A stretch of 64,000 nucleotides of DNA from Arthrobacter sp. 9V (GCF_902506065.1 NZ_LR732912.1:2230154-2294153); one strand, 5' to 3'. Positions 16,219 through 25,946 are shown, counted from the stretch's first letter. The notes: a model not told the origin generated them from the letters alone. Made by a program: numbers and translations.

Positions 16219-17932
16219 GTGCGCTCTCCTTGATCTCTGATGCTTCACTTTCTGATGCTTCGGGGCGGGTCCATCCCGCGGCGACAGGCAGGGCGTGAGC
16301 CGCAGCTTCCGCGGACGAACCGCGCCAGGCTACGTGCTGGTCAGGACGAACAAGAACGGCGGTGGCAGCCCAGAGATCCGCCATGGCAAGCCCGTTCACG
16401 GCCGGCCCTACGGCCAGCACGGTCAACGGCACGCCCTGTTCGGCGGCTGTCGCAAGGACCCGAGCGTAGACATCCTCCACCACGGCACCACCCAGGGTTT
16501 CGGCGTCGACAAGCAGCGTGAAACCGGGACCAAGAACGTCATAGAGGGACGTTGAATGATCCAACCAGGCATGCGGCAGCAGGGCTCCCGGCGTGGCCGA
16601 GGGCGTGTAAAGGATGGGATCCTCGGCGGGTACGGGCGCTCCATCGGGGACAACCAGAGGAGACCCCGAGTAGGAATAGCCGAGGACCAGGCCCAAAGAG
16701 TCGAACTCACTTTGCTTGACCGCCAGGGCTGCGCGAGCGGTTGCCCGCGCGGCATCGCCGGCCGCTCCTTCAAGCTCCAGCGCAGGATCTGCAAAGTGGT
16801 ATGCGAGCGCTTTGCCGTTGGCTGCGGCGTCGTTGATGGTTCGCTGCGCAACCGGTCTGCGTTCAACACCATAACTGTCAAGCAATGCCGGTCCCGCCCA
16901 CCCTTCCAGGGCGGCAGCAATCTTCCACGCCAGATTTGCGGCGTCCCCTATGCACGTGTTGAAACCGTGCCCACCCCACGGTGGATTCTGGTGCGCGGCG
17001 TCTCCCACCAGGAATACCCCATCACGGCCATAGCGGGGAGCCAGGAGCATGCGGGCTGTCCAGGGATCCGTGGCAATCACATCAACATCGACGTCGGCCC
17101 CAACCAGAGAACGGACCAGCCCAACAGGATCCACATCCTGGGTACCGGCGGCAACGTCCACCCCTTGGATGATGGCCCACCAGATCTGTTCCATGTTCAT
17201 ACGGCCCACCATGCCGGCCGTCCCGGGGCCAAGGACCCAGTACTGGACGGCGGGGTCCAGGCTGATGGTGTCGGCGAGGTCAGCGGAGCGGAAAAGAATG
17301 CTGATATTGGACAGCGCTGCCGAACCGCCCTCAAGTCGTATTCCCAACCCACGGCGGACTGTTGACGAGCCGCCGTCGGCTGCTGCCAAAAAACTGCTGC
17401 GAACGGTCCTGGAGGTGCCCGCCGCGTCAACCACGGAGACCAACTGTCCTGAATCCGAGGCCGCATGGGACTCCACCCGCAATCCCGTCAGCAACCTGGC
17501 ATAGGTAGATGCCTCAACTGCTTCCCTGAGCACAGACTCAAGCACGGGCTGCGGCACCTGCTGCCCGCATTCAGGCTGCGGGGCGTAACGTCCGGTTACA
17601 AGCTGGAAAGCGTTCGGGAACCGCCGAATTTCACGGCCCGTCAACGAGGAACAGAAGATGACGTCCTGCGCGAACTCCACCGGGAGCGGGGCCGCCTTCC
17701 GCAGCGCCTCAGACAGCCCGATCCGGCGCAGATGCGTCATGGTGCGGGTGTTGGTGGTCTTGGCGCGCGGCCGATCCTGATCGATGGTGGTGCGGGGCTC
17801 GATCACCAGGCTGCGGATCCCCCGTTGGGCAAGGTCCAAGGCGAGGAACAACCCGCTGGGCCCGCCACCGGCGATCAGGACCGGGATCTCATCCGGCAGA
17901 TCTGCCGGACGCGCACTGTGCACGGCACTCAT
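16196..17932 (-). CDS. FAD-dependent aromatic hydroxylase (PheA/TfdB-type)
   Basis: 578 residues. The N-terminal FAD motif LIAGGGPSGLFLALDL lies at about 19-34. RPRAKTTNTRTM is the aromatic-hydroxylase loop, DGGSSTVR the DG motif, and FLVGDAAHQNPPWGGHGFNTCIGDAANLAWKI the second FAD motif. A C-terminal thioredoxin-like domain follows, as in phenol 2-monooxygenase relatives. It should hydroxylate a phenolic ring using NAD(P)H and O2. Adjacent FAH and DUF3500 genes suggest the product is ring-cleaved and hydrolysed. The ATG at 17932 overlaps the FAH stop (TGATG); a GTG one codon earlier is possible. Confidence 0.9.
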   Translation of the reverse strand: MSAVHSARPADLPDEIPVLIAGGGPSGLFLALDLAQRGIRSLVIEPRTTIDQDRPRAKTTNTRTMTHLRRIGLSEALRKAAPLPVEFAQDVIFCSSLTGREIRRFPNAFQLVTGRYAPQPECGQQVPQPVLESVLREAVEASTYARLLTGLRVESHAASDSGQLVSVVDAAGTSRTVRSSFLAAADGGSSTVRRGLGIRLEGGSAALSNISILFRSADLADTISLDPAVQYWVLGPGTAGMVGRMNMEQIWWAIIQGVDVAAGTQDVDPVGLVRSLVGADVDVDVIATDPWTARMLLAPRYGRDGVFLVGDAAHQNPPWGGHGFNTCIGDAANLAWKIAAALEGWAGPALLDSYGVERRPVAQRTINDAAANGKALAYHFADPALELEGAAGDAARATARAALAVKQSEFDSLGLVLGYSYSGSPLVVPDGAPVPAEDPILYTPSATPGALLPHAWLDHSTSLYDVLGPGFTLLVDAETLGGAVVEDVYARVLATAAEQGVPLTVLAVGPAVNGLAMADLWAATAVLVRPDQHVAWRGSSAEAAAHALPVAAGWTRPEASESEASEIKESAHADAVIS

Positions 17933-18789
17933 CACGCCCTCGTCCGGAGTGAAGGATCACCGATGGGGGTCACCAAGGTACCCAGTTTGTCGATCTCAAC
18001 CTCCACGGAGTCGCCCGCCTTGAGGAGCCACTGCGGCGTCCTGGCGTAGCCCACGCCTTCGGGCGTACCGGAGGCAATGACGTCACCGGGGTGAAGTGTG
18101 AAGGTCTGGCTGATCAACGCGATAATGGCAGGGACGGAGAAGATCATGTCCCTCGTATTGCCGTTCTGCACCTCGATCCCATTCACACGGGTCCGGACCT
18201 GCAGGCCATCACTGAGATCGCCAACTTCGTCCCGGCTGACCAGCGGGCCCAGCGGGCCGGTGAAGTCGCCGTTCTTGCCCAGCGTCCACTGAGAGGTCAG
18301 CTTTTGTGCCCGGCGGGCGGTGATGTCATTGAACGTCGAGTACCCGAACACAGCGTCCTCCGCAGTAGCCTCGTCCACTGACTCGACACGTTTGCCGATG
18401 TACGCGGCCACCTCTGCCTCCCAATCCAAACCCTCTTCATTGCCGGGCACCGGAACGGGGACGTTTCCCACGGACAACGATGCCGTCCAACGGCCGAACA
18501 GGGTGGGGTGTGAGGGCAACTCCTGGTCCTTGTAACTGCCCTCTGCCGCGTGCGCCCTGTAGTTCAGGCCCACACAGATCACACGGGCAGAGGCCGGAAC
18601 CAACGGCACCTCGGTGAACAATTCGCGCTCGCCGCCGCCGGCAGGATCGGTGATAATCGCCGGGGCCTTCTCCTGCCAACGGGCCGCGTCAGCCCAGAAG
18701 TCCGTCACGGACGCCAGCGGGAAAACGCGCTCGCCGCTGAGCGCCGCGACCCAGGTTCCGCCGTCGTGTTTGATGCCTATGTACTGCAT
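17932..18789 (-). CDS. Fumarylacetoacetate hydrolase family protein
   Basis: 285 residues of the FAH superfamily. ICVGLNYRAHAAE and HPTLFGRWTASLSVGN lead into GLDWEAEVAAYIG, which supplies metal-binding acidic residues. FGYSTFNDITARRAQ, then DVIASGTPEGVGYARTPQWLL, complete the fold. Such enzymes cleave C-C bonds in acylpyruvates or decarboxylate or isomerise ring-fission products. ATG at 18789 is preferred, with AAAGG 6 nt upstream, over a longer frame. The stop overlaps the hydroxylase start. Together they look like the ring-fission part of an aromatic pathway. Confidence 0.88.
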   Translation of the reverse strand: MQYIGIKHDGGTWVAALSGERVFPLASVTDFWADAARWQEKAPAIITDPAGGGERELFTEVPLVPASARVICVGLNYRAHAAEGSYKDQELPSHPTLFGRWTASLSVGNVPVPVPGNEEGLDWEAEVAAYIGKRVESVDEATAEDAVFGYSTFNDITARRAQKLTSQWTLGKNGDFTGPLGPLVSRDEVGDLSDGLQVRTRVNGIEVQNGNTRDMIFSVPAIIALISQTFTLHPGDVIASGTPEGVGYARTPQWLLKAGDSVEVEIDKLGTLVTPIGDPSLRTRA

Positions 18790-18880
18790 TGTGGGCCTTT
18801 CAGCTTCGCCCGCGGGCGATATTTGGTAGGAGGGCATGGCAAGGAGACCCCGTGGGGTGATGCAGGTTGGTGATGGAAAG

Positions 18881-20815
18881 TTATGGGTGGGCCGCTTGTT
18901 GACGGAAGAAAGCGACAGTGGCGGCGAGCGCCTTCCCGGCCGCGGCCGGGCTGCCGTCAGGGAGCTGCCACATGTGGTCCGCGTCCTCGATCAGGAGAAG
19001 TTCGACGTCGGCGCCGGCCTTCTCAAGTTCGGCCGCAAGCGACTGTGATTGGGCTGCTGGAACGAAGCGGTCAGCGGTGCCGTGGATCAAAAGGAAGGGC
19101 GGAGCATGGGAGCTGACGTAGCTGATGGGGCTCGCGGCTGCTGCCTTGTCCGGCTGCTCTGCCAGCACAGCGCCCACCAGGAGTTCCTCGCGGGAGCCGG
19201 GGTCGCTGGCGCGGGCAACGGCGTTCGGCAGTGCTTGCTCCCCCATGTGCACCAGGTCTGTGGGCGGGTACCAGGCGGCGACGGCGGCGACCAGGTCTTC
19301 GCCGGCCTTGGAGGCTGCGAGACCTACAAGGCTGGCCAGGTGCCCTCCCGCAGAGTCACCCCACGCATAGATGCGGTCCGGGTCCACTGCATACTGATTG
19401 GCGTGGTCCCGGAGCCACTGCACTGCGGCCTGCGCATCATGAAGCTGCGCAGGGAACTGTGCTTGGTCACTGAGCCGGTAGTCCGCAGAAACCACCACGA
19501 ACCCGGCTTCAGTAAGAACATCGAAAGGAGTCAGGTCAAAGCTGTCGCAGACGGGTCCCAGGGATGAACGCTCACCGACGCGCCAGCCGCCGCCGTGGAA
19601 ATGAACGACGGCCGGGCGGCCTTGCTGGTGGGGCCCGTCTTGTCCGGCGGGCAGGTAGAGGTCCAACAACAGCGGGCGCGAACCGTCCTCGCCGGTACGG
19701 GCGAATTCGATACTTTTCAGCACGCGACCTTCCGTCATCATTGATTCCCTCTGTTGCCTCAGCGGGATCACGTTTGTCCCGGCCTGTTCATCCAAGAATG
19801 TAGGACCGGCGCTTGAACCTGAACCGCCGATTCCAATCATTGAAACCGTCGCAGCCGATGTTAGCTCGGCAGCGAGGAAGGACAGCCCACGCTGCACAAT
19901 ATCCATGGCGGCTGAGTGGTTCAGGAATCCATGGGTGGCTCCCTGCTCCAGCCTGTACCGGACGGGGACACCGGCCTGACGGAGGCTGTCAGCATAGTGC
20001 TCTGCCGAGGTGCGAAGATCATCGTATTCGCAGGCCAGGACTGCCGTGGGTGGCATTCCGGAAGGGTCCGCATTACCTGGCACGGCGTAGGAGGACGCCA
20101 TGCCTACGGGACCGCCGATGTAGTTCTCCAGCATTCGCCGGCAGTCGTCCGGGGTGAGACGCAGGATCCGGGGAACGGCCGAGAACGTTCCGTCGGGATC
20201 GGCCAACGGAAGCAGTTCCGAGTGCAGGAAGGGATAGGCCAGGAGCATCTTGGCGGGCAGCGGCTCTCCGATGTCGTTCAAGTACATCGCGGCGCCCACA
20301 GCCAGGTTTGCCCCGGCGCTTGCACCGCCCAGGCACAGTGTTCCCGGAACAACCCCGAACTCTTCGGCGTGGCCGGCCGCCCAGAGCCAAGCAGCGAGGG
20401 CGTCTTCGTGCGGAACCGGGAAGTGCACACCTTCCCGCGCCAGGCGGTAGTCGACGGAGAAGACTACCCCGCCGGTACGCTGAACGAGTTCGCGGGCCAG
20501 CTGGTCAGCTTCCCGCATGTCCAGGTCGCCGCCGGTAAATCCACCACCGTGCAGCCACACGAGTCCCGGTACGCCGGTGTCGGCAAAACCGGGCTTCGCC
20601 GGGCGCCTGGTTCCGTAAACGCGGATGGGGACCGCTCCGCTCGGACCCGGGGCGTGGACCACGCAGACCGGTACCTCAGGAAGTGAATAGTCGAAGCCGC
20701 CCCCATTGAAGGCCTCGAGCCGTTCGGCCCCGGACGGATCCGATAGCAGTTGGGCAAAGGACTCTACCCCGGCCACATGCACCATGGCGCGTGCAAGCTG
20801 GCGATCCAGGGTCAT
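18881..20815 (-). CDS. Tandem alpha/beta-hydrolase (two fused esterase domains)
   Basis: 644 residues with two complete alpha/beta-hydrolase domains. Domain 1 (about 1-325) is hormone-sensitive-lipase-like: oxyanion HGGGF at 89-93 and nucleophile Ser166 in GGASAGAN, with a late THGF for the catalytic His. Domain 2 (about 365-640) has HGGGW at 407-411, Ser488 in GDSAGGHLA, and a late ADHMW. A Gly/Ser-rich linker and a Met-rich joint (IGIGGSGSSAG ... RESMMTEGR) sit between. The ATG overlaps the upstream esterase stop (ATGA). Depside ester cleavage is a plausible role, from operon context only. Confidence 0.85.
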   Translation of the reverse strand: MTLDRQLARAMVHVAGVESFAQLLSDPSGAERLEAFNGGGFDYSLPEVPVCVVHAPGPSGAVPIRVYGTRRPAKPGFADTGVPGLVWLHGGGFTGGDLDMREADQLARELVQRTGGVVFSVDYRLAREGVHFPVPHEDALAAWLWAAGHAEEFGVVPGTLCLGGASAGANLAVGAAMYLNDIGEPLPAKMLLAYPFLHSELLPLADPDGTFSAVPRILRLTPDDCRRMLENYIGGPVGMASSYAVPGNADPSGMPPTAVLACEYDDLRTSAEHYADSLRQAGVPVRYRLEQGATHGFLNHSAAMDIVQRGLSFLAAELTSAATVSMIGIGGSGSSAGPTFLDEQAGTNVIPLRQQRESMMTEGRVLKSIEFARTGEDGSRPLLLDLYLPAGQDGPHQQGRPAVVHFHGGGWRVGERSSLGPVCDSFDLTPFDVLTEAGFVVVSADYRLSDQAQFPAQLHDAQAAVQWLRDHANQYAVDPDRIYAWGDSAGGHLASLVGLAASKAGEDLVAAVAAWYPPTDLVHMGEQALPNAVARASDPGSREELLVGAVLAEQPDKAAAASPISYVSSHAPPFLLIHGTADRFVPAAQSQSLAAELEKAGADVELLLIEDADHMWQLPDGSPAAAGKALAATVAFFRQQAAHP

Positions 20816-21822
20816 GGCTGGACTGATTCGGGCGGCGGCGGTATTTTACCCGGCATTGGGGATTCCGCCATGCCAAATTCTCTCCGGAAGTAGTCAACGG
20901 ACGTGCCAAGGATTCCGTCCAGCTGGTCTTCGGCAAAGAAGAAGCAATGGTCAGCACCTGGAACGATGATGAGCTCGTGCCGGACGCCCGCCTGACTTAG
21001 CAGGTCTGCCAGAAGTTCGCTCTGGGACAGCGGCACCAGGCCGTCTGAGTCGCCGTGAACCAGCAGGAACGTCGCAGCATCCGGCGTCACGTAGTTGCTC
21101 GGACTGGCCGCGTCCAGCACCACCGGATCAGTGGAACCACCTACCAACATGGTCTCCGGGTGCACTGACGTTCCCTCAGGCACAGCAGCCAGCAGTGCCG
21201 GGCCCATCAAGTCATTTGCCGCCGTCATCGGGGGCATGTGGTTCAAGGAGGACACTCCGAAGAAGTCCACCACCGCACTCACGGAGCTGGACTGTCCTTG
21301 GACGCCCAGGCCGCCTTCGAGGTCTTCACGGGTACCGGTGAGGCCAAGCAACGCCGCGAGATGCCCACCAGCGGATTCTCCCCAGGCTCCGATCCTTTCC
21401 GGATCGATCCCAAGGTCACCTGCGTGCTGGCGAAGATACCGGACCGCTGCCTTGATGTCGTGCAGTTGCGCAGGGAAGGGCGCTTCCAACGAATGCCGGT
21501 AGTCCACGGTGGCGCAAGCAATACCGGATTGGTTCAGGAGGCGGAACACCGAGTCCGGCGCGAACGTTGGGGGTAGTTCGCGGCGGTCTCCCAGCTGGAA
21601 TGCGCCTCCATGGATCCACACCACCAGTGGTACGGCTGAAGCTGCCGCCTTGCGCGGAAGCCAAATGTCCATGGATAGTCGCCGGAAGCCTACGGCAATT
21701 GCATAGCTGAGCTCGCGGTGGACCATCGAGTCATCGGATACTGCCACTGGCTGGCCCGGTGCATGGAAAGCCGGGAACGGAGGCGGGGTGGGCGCGCGGT
21801 GTTCGGCGGTCTCTAGTGTCAT
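20812..21822 (-). CDS. Alpha/beta-hydrolase (carboxylesterase-like)
   Basis: 336 residues. WIHGGAF is the oxyanion motif, DYRHSLEAPFPAQLHDIKAAVRYLR the block typical of the BD-FAE/esterase group, GESAGGHLAAL the nucleophile elbow, and GADHCFF the late histidine. It resembles domain 2 of the next gene and may be related to it by duplication. There is no signal peptide. The gene lies 54 bp after the ABC ATPase gene and overlaps the tandem esterase by 4 bp. The substrate is unknown; ester bonds of acylated flavonoids or of the quercetin-derived depside are candidates. Confidence 0.85.
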   Translation of the reverse strand: MTLETAEHRAPTPPPFPAFHAPGQPVAVSDDSMVHRELSYAIAVGFRRLSMDIWLPRKAAASAVPLVVWIHGGAFQLGDRRELPPTFAPDSVFRLLNQSGIACATVDYRHSLEAPFPAQLHDIKAAVRYLRQHAGDLGIDPERIGAWGESAGGHLAALLGLTGTREDLEGGLGVQGQSSSVSAVVDFFGVSSLNHMPPMTAANDLMGPALLAAVPEGTSVHPETMLVGGSTDPVVLDAASPSNYVTPDAATFLLVHGDSDGLVPLSQSELLADLLSQAGVRHELIIVPGADHCFFFAEDQLDGILGTSVDYFRREFGMAESPMPGKIPPPPESVQP

Positions 21823-21876
21823 GTGTTCCTCCTGGAAGCTTCGATGAAGTTGGTGGTAGGAAAGCTTGCTGGTAAT

Positions 21877-22884
21877 TCAGGCGTAATGGCAGGCGACATC
21901 CGATTCGCCCACACGGCGCAGTGCAGGTCGTTCGGTGGCGCAGAGCTCAGTGGCCAACGGGCAGCGCTGACGGAACGGGCAGCCACCCGGGGTTGCCGCC
22001 GCGGCGGCGGCAGTGCGGATCCCCAGGGATTCGCGGACAGCCCGCCTCTCCGCCTGTTCCGCGGGCCGGGGAACCGGAGACGCAGCCACCAAGGCCTGGG
22101 TGAAAGGGTGTTTCGGGTTCTCTGTCACAGCGGCGGCGGGGCCCGATTCCATCACTTGCCCGCGGTACAGCACCACCACGCGCCGGGCCAGGAACTGGAC
22201 CACGGAGATGTCGTGTGCGATGAACAGGTAGCTCAGCCCCCGTTCGTCCCTCAGGTCGGCCAGGAGGTTCAGCACCTGCGCTTGGGTGGAGAGGTCCAGG
22301 GCGCTCACGGCTTCGTCGCAGACTACTAGCTTGGGCTCGCAGATGAGCGCGCGGGCCACGGAAATGCGTTGGCGCTGGCCGCCGGAGAACTGGCTCGGAT
22401 ACCTGTCCACAGCATCCCGTGGCAAGCCCACCCGTTCCAGCATGTCCTCGGCCCGTGTCCGGGCATCCGTCGCGGAGATGCCTCGAACACGCAACGGCTC
22501 TGCCAAGGAAGCGCCGATTGTCTTGCGGGGATTCAGGGACGAGTTGGGGTCCTGAAAGACGGCCCTGAGCTCACTGCCAGTGGTGCGGCGCTTGCCGGAG
22601 TTGGCGTGCGTGATGTCCTCGCCTTGGAATTTCACAGAGCCGCCGGAGACCTTCTGCAGTCCCAGGATCGCTTTGCCGATGGTCGACTTGCCGGACCCGG
22701 ACTCCCCTACGAGCCCAACGGTTTCGCCGGGCTGGATAGTGAAGCTGACGCCGTCGACCGCGGCCGACGCGGCGGCTGCCTTACGCCCGCGGCCGTACCG
22801 GACTACCAGATCCGTGACTTCAAGCATGGGTGTCTGCTGGACAGTGGTGTCCTGCCCGCGGCGCAGTGGGGTTTCGATGCTCAT
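21877..22884 (-). CDS. ABC transporter ATP-binding protein, OppF/DppF type
   Basis: 335 residues. Walker A GESGSGKST, signature FSGGQRQRISVARAL, and Walker B LVVCDEAVSALD with the H-loop FIAHD are complete. The C-terminal Cys-rich oligopeptide-transporter extension (CPFRQRCPLATELCATERP) is present and may bind an Fe-S cluster in this family. It energises the importer encoded upstream. Its start overlaps the fused permease-ATPase stop (ATGA). Confidence 0.92.
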   Translation of the reverse strand: MSIETPLRRGQDTTVQQTPMLEVTDLVVRYGRGRKAAAASAAVDGVSFTIQPGETVGLVGESGSGKSTIGKAILGLQKVSGGSVKFQGEDITHANSGKRRTTGSELRAVFQDPNSSLNPRKTIGASLAEPLRVRGISATDARTRAEDMLERVGLPRDAVDRYPSQFSGGQRQRISVARALICEPKLVVCDEAVSALDLSTQAQVLNLLADLRDERGLSYLFIAHDISVVQFLARRVVVLYRGQVMESGPAAAVTENPKHPFTQALVAASPVPRPAEQAERRAVRESLGIRTAAAAAATPGGCPFRQRCPLATELCATERPALRRVGESDVACHYA

Positions 22885-24941
22885 GCCATGTCCTTTTCAA
22901 TGATGTCCAGCCGATGCCGGGCGGGAACTTCCGCCGGGACGGTGTGCTCCGCAGGAAAGTCGGTGTGCTCCGCAGGAAAGTCGGTGTGCACCCATGCCAG
23001 TCCTTCCACGGCCAGTTCGTCGGCCTTGACGCAGCGAACCAGGCCCGAATCTTTTCCGGAAGCCAGCAGCGGTACGGGTACCAGGCATGCGGAGCCGGCG
23101 AACTGGCAGCGTGCTGCGAAGCGGCAACCGGCAGGCCAGTCCTTCGGCTGCGGAACCTGGCCTTTGATGGTGGCAAGGCGCTCGGGCATGTCGTGTGCGG
23201 TGTTCGCATGGGGGTCGGCAGCGAGGAGGGCCAGCGTGTACGGGTGCCGGGGGTCGTCCAGGATGTTGACAGTGGAACCGTTCTCCACCACTTGACCGGC
23301 GTACATGACGGCCACCTGGTCGCAGATATCGGCAACAACGCCGAGGTCGTGCGTCACCATGACCACAGACATTCCGGTGTCCTTCACCAGCGACCGCAGC
23401 AAGGAGAGGATCTCTGCCTGGACGGTGACATCGAGTGCCGTTGTGGGCTCATCTGCCACCAGGAGTCGGGGCTGCCCGGACAGGGCCAAAGCGATGGCCA
23501 CGCGTTGGGCCATGCCGCCGGAGATCTGGTGCGGATAGGTCTTGAGGATGCGCTTGGCATCGACAATGCCCACCTTGTCCAGCAAGCTCAGCGCTTCGGC
23601 TTTGGCGGCAGCTTTACCCACGGAGCGTAAGCGACGTATCGCGGAGATCAACTGGTATCCCACACTGAACATGGGATCGAGTGCCCGCATCGGCTCCTGT
23701 GAGATCAGGGCGACGTCGCGGCCACGGATGGCCTCCATGTCCCTATCCGTCGCGGCAGCCAGGTTCTTGTTGTTCCAGAGGATCTGCCCGCCCGTCACAG
23801 CCACACCGGAGGGCAACAGCCCCATGAGCGACAAGGCAGTCATCGTCTTACCGCAGCCTGACTCCCCAACCAGGCCCAGAACGGTGCCGGGTTCGACGTC
23901 GAACGAGACGTCCGTGACCAGCGGAGTACCGCCGTCGACCCCTACGGAGAGTCCCCGGACACTGAGCTTGCCGGCCTCAGGCGAGTCATGGACCGGAGGG
24001 GCAGAGGCTGCCGCTGCAGCAGCCTGGTCCGCCCGCCTGCGGCGGATGGACGCTGAGGGCAGGTGCGAGGCCGTAGCGTTAGGGGCTTTGCCCAGGGCGT
24101 TGCCGATGGCGTTGGCGGAAAGCACCGTCAGTGCCAGCACGACGCCGGTGGGAACCATGAGCCACGGGGCGTCATAAACGTGCTGTGACGCGCTCTGGAT
24201 CATGCCGCCCCAACTGGGCTGCGGCAGGGGCGGACCAAAGCCGATGAAGGCCAGGCCTGCTTGGATCAGCAGACCCACCGCGAAGATCAGCGCGGATTGC
24301 ACCACAATGGTTGTGGCCAGGCCGGGCAGCACGTGGCGGGTACTGATGGCCAGTGGCCCCAGACCATCCACCTTTGCGGCATCCACATACAGCTGGTTCT
24401 GCAACGACTTGGCCTGGCCGAGCATCACCCGGTAGATCCCGGCGGAAATCAGCACGCCGAGGATCGCCATGATCAAAGGGATATTGGTGCCCACGGCACC
24501 AATGACTGCCAGGATGATCACCGTTCCGGGAAGCGACATCATGATTTCGGTGACGCGGCTGATGATGCCCTCGCCCCGCTGGCTGTTCGCCGCTGTCAGG
24601 GCCAGCAGAGTGCCGAGTCCGACGCCGACGATCACCGTGATGAACGAGGTCCCCAGGGTTTCGGCTGCTGAGGCGAAGATGCGGCTGAGGATGTCGCGCC
24701 CCAACTCGTCCGTTCCCAACCAGTGCACTGCAGTGGGGCCGGTGAGGACAGCTGTGAAATCCTGGTCCTCTGTTTTGAAGGGCAACCACCACGGCGCAGT
24801 CAGGGAGGCTATGACCATCGCAGCGAGCCACACCGTGCCGGCGAGACCGGCCGGGGAAGCCAACAGGCGGTGGCCGGAGAGCTTTGTGAGCGCGTTCTTG
24901 CGGGGGGTGGAGGGAGGAGTCGCCGGGAGTGTGGGAATCAT
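22881..24941 (-). CDS. Fused ABC permease (DppC-like) and ATPase (DppD-like)
   Basis: 686 residues combining two usually separate subunits. Residues about 20-290 form a DppC-like permease with an N-terminal [17 protein letters not shown], and the EAA-like loop [21 protein letters not shown]. After an Ala/Arg-rich linker comes an ATPase from about 325: Walker [24 protein letters not shown] and [12 protein letters not shown], with a Cys-containing C-terminal extension. The C-terminal tail has an in-frame duplicated HTDFPAE unit. It overlaps the genes on both sides by 4 bp. The fusion enforces 1:1 stoichiometry of permease and ATPase. Confidence 0.9.
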   Translation of the reverse strand: MIPTLPATPPSTPRKNALTKLSGHRLLASPAGLAGTVWLAAMVIASLTAPWWLPFKTEDQDFTAVLTGPTAVHWLGTDELGRDILSRIFASAAETLGTSFITVIVGVGLGTLLALTAANSQRGEGIISRVTEIMMSLPGTVIILAVIGAVGTNIPLIMAILGVLISAGIYRVMLGQAKSLQNQLYVDAAKVDGLGPLAISTRHVLPGLATTIVVQSALIFAVGLLIQAGLAFIGFGPPLPQPSWGGMIQSASQHVYDAPWLMVPTGVVLALTVLSANAIGNALGKAPNATASHLPSASIRRRRADQAAAAAASAPPVHDSPEAGKLSVRGLSVGVDGGTPLVTDVSFDVEPGTVLGLVGESGCGKTMTALSLMGLLPSGVAVTGGQILWNNKNLAAATDRDMEAIRGRDVALISQEPMRALDPMFSVGYQLISAIRRLRSVGKAAAKAEALSLLDKVGIVDAKRILKTYPHQISGGMAQRVAIALALSGQPRLLVADEPTTALDVTVQAEILSLLRSLVKDTGMSVVMVTHDLGVVADICDQVAVMYAGQVVENGSTVNILDDPRHPYTLALLAADPHANTAHDMPERLATIKGQVPQPKDWPAGCRFAARCQFAGSACLVPVPLLASGKDSGLVRCVKADELAVEGLAWVHTDFPAEHTDFPAEHTVPAEVPARHRLDIIEKDMA
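22941..22989. repeat. In-frame 21-bp tandem repeat (2.3 copies)
   Basis: Two identical 21-bp units beginning GGTGTGCTCCGCAGGAAAG are followed by 7 bp of a third. The repeat encodes repeated HTDFPAE in the C-terminal tail of the fused permease-ATPase. As the unit is a multiple of three, copy-number change keeps the frame. Confidence 0.85.
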
Positions 24942-25879
24942 GAGGCACGCAACTTCGGGTCAAGGAATTTGGTGGCGAGTTCAAGCACCAGGTTTACGGC
25001 CACCACCACAACTGTGGCGATGACTACAACGCCTTGAACCGCAGGGGCATCGTGGGTGCTGACGGAGGTTTGGACGGCTTGTCCAAGGCCCGGCATGGCA
25101 AACAGCTGCTCGGCAATGACCGAGCCGCCGAACAGGCCGATGAACTGGAGCGCGATGCCGGCCACAATCGGCAGGCTGGCGTACCGCAGGGCGTGGACGT
25201 ACAGGATCTTCCACGTGGGGGTGGCTGTGGCCCGGAGGGTCCGGATGTGTTCCTGCTGCAAGGCCTCGAGCATTGAAGCGCGGGTCTGGCGGGCAATGAA
25301 CGCAGCGCCGCCCACCGCCAAGGTGATCACCGGGAGCGCCAGGGACATCGCCCAGTCTTGTGCTGACACTTCAAAGGGCACATAGCCCGTGGCCGGGAAA
25401 ACCGAGGATTGGACGGCGAAGAGGTAAACGAAGATGACGCCGATCCAGAAGGCCGGCAGTGCCACGAGTAGTCCAACAAACCCGCCGATCAGCTGATCCA
25501 GGAACCCGCCGCGAACAGCCGCGGTGACTCCCAGGACTATGCCGAAGACAGCGCTGAGAACGGTAGCGCCTGCGGCGAGGGAAGCGGTAACCGGAAGCCT
25601 GTTGGCAAGGTCTGCGCTGATGGACCGGCCGTCAATGAGCGAGGCTCCGAAGTTTCCTTGAACCGCCTCAACCAACCAGCGGAAGAACTGAACCACCAGG
25701 GGGTCATTCCAACCGAGGCTTTGGTTCAACTGTTCTATGGCTTCCTGCGAAGCACCTGCTCCCAGTGAGACTGCGCCCGGGCTGCCGGGCATGGCGTGGA
25801 CCAGCAGGAATGCCAGCACCGCCACCACCAAGACGGTGGCAAGCGCCATCAGCAGGCGCTTGGTGACAAACATTGCCAT
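24938..25879 (-). CDS. ABC transporter permease, DppB type
   Basis: 313 residues with six predicted membrane helices. The N-terminal block FVTKRLLMALATVLVVAVLAFLLVHAMPGSP is followed by the conserved LGWNDPLVVQFFRW and, late, the EAA-like RATATPTWKILYVHALRYASLPI and IAEQLFAMPGLGQ. It pairs with the permease half of the fused protein. The ATG at 25879 has GGAGG 5 nt upstream; two other in-frame ATG codons lie nearby. The stop overlaps the next start by 4 bp. Confidence 0.9.
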   Translation of the reverse strand: MAMFVTKRLLMALATVLVVAVLAFLLVHAMPGSPGAVSLGAGASQEAIEQLNQSLGWNDPLVVQFFRWLVEAVQGNFGASLIDGRSISADLANRLPVTASLAAGATVLSAVFGIVLGVTAAVRGGFLDQLIGGFVGLLVALPAFWIGVIFVYLFAVQSSVFPATGYVPFEVSAQDWAMSLALPVITLAVGGAAFIARQTRASMLEALQQEHIRTLRATATPTWKILYVHALRYASLPIVAGIALQFIGLFGGSVIAEQLFAMPGLGQAVQTSVSTHDAPAVQGVVVIATVVVVAVNLVLELATKFLDPKLRAS

Positions 25880-25946
25880 GGTGACCTCCATTGGTCGGGC
25901 CGGACGCCAAGCTGTTGAGGGCGTGGCGCCCGGCCTGTTCGGTGGA

